From Scleropages formosus (Eukaryota > Chordata > Actinopteri > Osteoglossiformes > Osteoglossidae), in contig NC_041820.1 of NCBI RefSeq assembly GCF_900964775.1, forward strand, positions 1,863,001 through 1,927,000: a stretch of 64,000 nt of DNA. The letters are read 5' to 3'. This document shows positions 55,874-64,000 of the stretch, in pieces; positions within the stretch are counted from its first letter, which is position 1, and the number at the start of each line of letters is the position of its first letter. A model generated the notes under the pieces. The model searched no databases. It was not told the origin of the DNA and saw only the letters and a program-made list of their open reading frames with translations. A program made the position numbers and the translations under genes.

Positions 55874-57701
55874 TAAGTGGCAGGAGAGGAGAAACATGGA
55901 CTCCTTGGGATTGTGGTCCTGGGGGGAACTAAGGCCACCATGGACAGGCAGTCATCCACAGATGGATGGATGTTGGGTCTAGTCAAAGTAGAACTCGCTG
56001 GAAGCACCAGTGATTGAGGTTTTCATACTTGGCGGATAACCTGAGAAGGCTGGACTCTAAAGATGATGACTGAGGAAAAGTTGGAAGATGAGCAGCATCC
56101 AGATGGATGTACTCAACCACAGTGAGAGTGGACACAGCCCTTTCAGCCCTAGGACACTGAGGGGGACAGAATGCTCTGGAAGAACTCTGTATATGTGGTC
56201 AACAGCAGACATGAACTTGACATCTTGTCTGTCTGAGCAGTGAAGACTGATAGCACTCAGAAGCTGCTGCTCTAAAAAGACTGAGTTTTATATTCAGCCC
56301 TTTTTTTTTTTTTTTTTTTTTTTGCATCTGTCATAACATCTCATCCTTGTCTCACAAACAAGGTAACGGAACTCAAGCTGACTGACTGACTAAAAGAATG
56401 ATTGATTGGTAATGAATTGTGGGAAAGCACGGTTTGCACTGACTGAACTCCGGCAGGGAAGTTGTAGCGGAAGTTGACGGGATGCTACCGGTGACTCAGG
56501 CGTTGGATGCTGGAGATGGATTGTTTGTGTCATTGTGGAAAACAAAAACAGCCATTTGGTTCCTGTGAAAAGGAAGAGACCAATTTTCATCACCAAATGC
56601 TGCATTATGATGATGAGTGTTGCTGTGATGTCATTATTGTTATTGCTTGCTGCTTTTCAGGCCTATAAACCCTGGCACCAGCATATCTGTCTTGCAGTAA
56701 AGTGGCATCATCCCCCATTTGAACCCGTGTCCCTCCCCTCAGGGTTTGGCACTGTTTGCTGGCATATTGAGTCTCCCATTTATACAAGTTTATATCTGCT
56801 GTTGCGTCTCCATCTTTCCTACTGCACTTCCGCAGCCTGATGCTGCAGATGGAGGCAGACAGGACCCGTCCCCCTGACGCGGTGGACCTACCAGCAGTCC
56901 TTGAACCCGTGATCAGGGCGGGACACTGCACTGCTTCTGAACTGCATATGGAATATGGAGTAGTTACTCTCAGCTGCACTCACAAGTTGCAAAAATTACC
57001 CTTTCATGTGTTAATGGAGGATTCGATGTACTTCTATTTGCTCAAAACCACATATAGATAATTACGTGTGTGTTAATTGTGAAAGAAATTCGTTAACTTT
57101 GCTATGGTGTGAATGTGCCCTTGTATTCACCAAGCTGTTAAATGGCAGTAAAAAGCAGCAATGTGCAACAGGAGTGTGTGATCGCCTTAATTCAGCTCAC
57201 TTCCACAGTGTTTACAACTTGTCTGGTGTTGGTGACCAGCAACAACATGCGTGTTACACATGTTCCTGGGATAAATCAGGAAACGGTGCAGGATTAGGAA
57301 ACTGCTTTCCTTCAGTCAGATGTACGACTCATTTAAATTTCAGCGCTTTAGACATAAATGAATGTTAATCCTGTCACCACGCCTCATTTTGGATAAGTTT
57401 AGAACATCGCACACAGTGGAGCAGGACCCGTGGGTGGGTCTCTTGAGTGGGCCTCCCACCAGCCACCGTTGTGGGGAGCTCAGTCTCCCCTCGTCAAGAT
57501 CCCAACCTCCCCCATTACTGTCGGCATGGTAACGGAAGCCTAAATCATGCCTTTTCAGAAATTGAATGCCATCACATTAGAGATGTTTTGGATTTCACAG
57601 AGTAATTTCTGATAAAGCCTTTACTTAAAAGTAATTACAGTAAGTGAGACCTCTGGCCTGCTGTGCTTAAATGACATGGGCGTGTGTACTGGACCCTTCG
57701 G

Positions 57702-57703
<2 letters not shown>

Positions 57704-57738
<35 letters not shown>
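57704..57738. repeat. (CA)n microsatellite
   Basis: About 16 CA units preceded by GCGCGC. Confidence 0.95.
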
Positions 57739-57741
<3 letters not shown>

Positions 57742-58313
57742 GGATAGAGGGATTTCCCCTTGTGCAACATTCGTGCAGCAGTCATGGGGACCTGTCTTTC
57801 GCTTCGGAGCTCAAGAGTAATTTATTCAGTGACTGACACCTGAAAACCTCCCCAGTACAGGTATACACACTTGTATAAATATATCAATGGCGTAGATACT
57901 AGGCATGCAAACACGCACATACACACACAGAGGCCTAATGCAAATGGAGAGAGTGGCTGAAAGGAACTTCTTACCTCCACACTGTTGACCAGCACTGGGC
58001 TCGTCTTCCTTGGGGGGGGATGTCTTACCCAGACGACGGCGCTCCCCCTCGCTGCGTCCGTTTCCAGTGCCGAGTGGACGTCCTGCCGTGTTCTCCTGTG
58101 GCTCCTCTCTTCTCTCTCTTTCACAGAAACTCATATCGAGGGGAAACGCTCAATATATGTTTGTACTTTGCCGACGTTGTTCTCAGAGCTGCAGGGTGTA
58201 AGTTTGGGGGGTTGCGGCTTTGTGTTTCATCCTGACTGCTGCCAATGGGTTGAAAGGGCAGCAATCCTGAGCTTGTTTACACTGCTCCCCCTCCCACCCC
58301 TATTTGTCGAGCG

Positions 58314-58329
58314 GTGTGTGTGTGTGCGC

Positions 58330-58360
<31 letters not shown>

Positions 58361-58370
58361 CGTGTGTGCC
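58314..58370. repeat. (TG)n microsatellite with GCG interruptions
   Basis: TG units broken by GCGCG and GCGTGCG. Confidence 0.95.
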
Positions 58371-59345
58371 TAAGCCTAGAGGCACGTAATTGCCTGTCTC
58401 TGGTCAAGTCAGCAATTCGGCGTCTGGGTCAGTGACACCCCTGAGCGGCTAATGCAGATGCCTCGGGTGCTAACCAGTGCATATTACCGTGTCTCACCTT
58501 GCCTCATTAGGTTGAGCAGCAGTGCTCATTAAAATTGGGGGGCCTGGCGCCATCTCGCACCTGGGTCCCCACGGCAACGCTTCTCCAGCCAATCGGGATC
58601 CCCTGCGGCGATCCCATCGGACCCTCTCTCTTTCGGTGGTGAGGAAGCATAGTTCCGTAGCTGGGATTTTGTGGCGGGTAGGCGAAGGGGCACCTGCACA
58701 GGCGTGGGGGTGACCATGATCAGTGGGGAAACTGACCACAATCCAGCAGTTTCTGTCCCTCTGAACTGTGAGACTGAAAGAACTTGAGGCTGAGCCATCT
58801 TGTCTTTCCTTCATCACTCTTGCTTCCTGACTGCAGGGAGAGGATAGTAATGCAACAGGGTCAGCAGTGAGGGAGCTCATGGGTCACCAGTTGGGGTTGC
58901 AGTGTGCAGCTTCTTCAGCACTCATTTGTGTTACCATCTGCTGCCTCCTTCTCTGGTTTCCAGCTTCCTCACTTGAGCCCCTATGTGTCGTCACAGAGCG
59001 GAAGCTGTGAATTTTCTTTCACGGGGGTCACTCAAGTTAACTGGTCCGCTCAGAGGCCTCTCGTGTTTGTGGTCAAGTTGCAGTTACGCTGAAGTGAAGT
59101 AATGTTAGCAGCTGTGAACAGGAAGAGGGTTCAGTCACTTCCTACCTAAGGTCAGATTAATAAAGGACCACTTGACCCTTCCCCCCACTCACCAGCTAAG
59201 TGTGGGGTTCTTTTATGCACTGGGTCTAGATGACCAGTACTTTGGCTTCTTGCAGGCAATCCTTGTAGTTTTGCAACATTACACTGTGACACATGTCTCT
59301 GTCTCACTCTCTCACACACACAGAGGCTCAAAGACAAGAAAACAC

Positions 59346-59351
59346 TTTATT
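59346..59351 (-). terminator. candidate HPCAL1 polyadenylation signal
   Basis: TTTATT, read as AATAAA on the minus strand, about 1 kb past the HPCAL1 stop. Confidence 0.4.
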
Positions 59352-60096
59352 TTTTTTTCTTTTCTGATTACAGGTCTTAGCGGTAAGCGGCTAAAAATAT
59401 CGGTAACGCTAAAATGTGCAGGTTCTTGCTGTGCGTGCACTGGAAGGAGGTGGGGTCGGAGCAAAGGGAGCACACACATTTCATTGTTCAGTCATTGTAT
59501 GGCTCAACCTCCATCGTCCCCCTCCCCCAGGACCCACACACACGTTTCATCAGAGAAATGGCTTTGCACTGGTCACTGCCACACTGTCATCTGTCATTAA
59601 AGCAGGGACTGCCCCCAGTTGTCTAGCGTGAGACTGACCACGCGGGGCTGCTGGGAGATGGGGAGGGCAAGCACCACCACGCATGCAGCTCTTGGGGTGC
59701 GAGGAACATCACATACCAAAAACGGCACTTGTCTCTGAGAAATTCAAGAGGAATGGGACGATCGGGAGGCTGTTTCTTCAGCTGCACCTTTTACGATTAC
59801 AACTGCATGAACTACACCTTTTAATCATGTCACTATGAACTCAACACCAGCCACAGCACACCTATAAGCCATGCCGTCACAAAGGAGGATGAACAAACCC
59901 ATCTGCAAAGTTTAAACTACATTCAGCCACATGTGAGAGGCGTGGGTGTTTTCCTCAGCTGATTCTGTTAGCGACTGCACTGCGGACACGGCACCTTGGA
60001 CAGCGCTCCAAGCGACAAACACAACATGCGGGTGACCCAGGCCTCCAGTAACAGTGTTGTGTCTGCACAGAACAGCATGTTAATATATTTACATAC

Positions 60097-60115
60097 ATCC
60101 ATCCATCCATCCATA
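60097..60115. repeat. (CATC)n short tandem repeat in HPCAL1 3' UTR
   Basis: Four to five CATC units within the presumed 3' UTR. Confidence 0.8.
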
Positions 60116-60343
60116 CTCAGCATCCACTACAACTGAAATGGTGGTTATAATCAACACTTAAATATCCTTCCATGGACTGAGGAGGAACTGCAGCCTTAAT
60201 GACGGAACGTAACAGGGGTAAGTGTTCAAAATGAGAAATGTCCGTTATAGGCGCTGCAATAATGAGTTGCTCTACGGGCGAGATGCCACGGGCGGCACGA
60301 AAATGGTTGTAAAGGAGTGGGTTGGCCGGGTGGGGGTGTCTGC

Positions 60344-63384
<3,041 letters not shown>

Positions 63385-63526
63385 CCTGCTCAGCTCCTTG
63401 GCCGCCTGTCCTCTTCGTCACTCTTGACTCCCTCCTTTCAACAACTGCTCTTCTCTCCTCTTGACTCGCCCCTCAGATTTCACTCGCTTTTCCTCGCAAC
63501 AGCTGCTGCTGCTGCTGATCTGAGCT
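63385..63526 (-). other. HPCAL1 5' UTR in the first coding exon
   Basis: On the minus strand a pyrimidine tract and TTGTTAG acceptor end at 63527, so 142 bp of untranslated sequence precede the ATG, including five CAG units. Further leader exons must lie beyond the window. Confidence 0.6.
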
Positions 63527-64000
63527 CTAACAAGACAGAAAAGGGGGGGTGGTTGTTGGAGGCTTGGTGAGCACTCTAGCATGAAACAAGACAAACAACC
63601 AAAAGCTTGTAATGCAAACATTCATCATTCCCTGTTTTCAATCAATTTTGTTTGTCGTCGTGGCTCCCAGGACATTTTTCCCCCTCAAAGAGAAAAATCA
63701 AATCTGACAAATTGCTTTGTTCCACCAATGACTAAATGTGACAAATGCATACTGTAAAAAGAAAACAAAGATGACGCGATTAGCGTTGGGCTAAAGGGAG
63801 ATCCAGTGGGTGTGCTCTGCTCACGCATAGCTTGCTATCTGTATAGGATTTAACAGGTGATGCTGCAGATAATGTGTCTGATGTTACAGACAGACACAAT
63901 AAAGCAGAGACAAGATCTTCAAACAACACCCAGACAAGCCCCTGGGGGTCAAATCAGGGGTTGAAGCTAATGACTGGTGAAAGGAGGGGCTTGTATGCAA
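63527..64000. other. HPCAL1 upstream intron, nothing recognised
   Basis: Intronic sequence up to the end of the window; no repeat or exon seen. Confidence 0.5.

Larger units (their letters stand above)
55874..59345. other. intergenic between ODC1 and HPCAL1
   Basis: No exon recognised. It holds a T20 run near 56300-56322, a (CA)n tract at 57704-57738 and a (TG)n tract at 58314-58370. Confidence 0.5.

Overview
This is genomic DNA from a bony fish, most likely a teleost. Six intron-bearing or single-exon vertebrate genes are present, all encoded by consensus splice sites, and the space between them is filled with tRNA-derived SINEs, L2/CR1-type LINE fragments and long (TG)n microsatellites of the kind seen in fish. 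The SINE tails resemble the eel UnaL2/UnaSINE type, so an early-branching teleost (elopomorph or osteoglossomorph) is possible, but the sequence alone does not prove it. There is no bacterial, phage or CRISPR content, and I recognised no retrovirus, LTR element or Polinton.

Layout. 1-8.0 kb is GC-rich gene-free DNA with one LINE fragment and possible conserved non-coding islands. KCNF1 (Kv5.1) is a single-exon gene on the minus strand at 8.4-9.9 kb. 10-14.9 kb is repeats. PDIA6 runs plus at 14.96-20.19 kb in 13 coding exons. ATP6V1C2 runs minus at 26.6-21.3 kb in 12 coding exons, tail-to-tail with PDIA6. NOL10 runs plus at 28.9-37.6 kb in 21 exons, head-to-head with ATP6V1C2. An 8-kb gene-free gap follows. 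ODC1 runs plus at about 45.86-50.2 kb (two probable untranslated exons plus nine coding exons). Another gene-free, repeat-rich gap follows, and HPCAL1 runs minus from 63.4 to 60.3 kb, with its upstream untranslated exons beyond the window.

The order and relative orientation KCNF1-PDIA6-ATP6V1C2-NOL10-ODC1-HPCAL1 is the same as on human chromosome 2p25.1, so this is an old vertebrate block of conserved synteny. The genes do not form a pathway: they are a potassium-channel modifier, an ER disulfide isomerase, a V-ATPase stalk subunit, a ribosome-biogenesis factor, the first enzyme of polyamine synthesis and a neuronal calcium sensor.

I reconstructed reading frames exon by exon; all five spliced genes join in phase and give full-length proteins (PDIA6 440 aa, ATP6V1C2 375 aa, NOL10 710 aa, ODC1 462 aa, HPCAL1 193 aa). 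No wholly new system was found. The most interesting signals are regulatory or evolutionary: a perfect ER-stress element 90 bp upstream of the PDIA6 start, two GC-AG introns, an arginine-glycine tail on NOL10 made by a GC-rich hexanucleotide repeat, overlapping upstream ORFs in ODC1 that could become an N-terminal extension by exon skipping, SINEs that share their tail with a LINE in the same window, and SINE-in-SINE nesting with intact target-site duplications.
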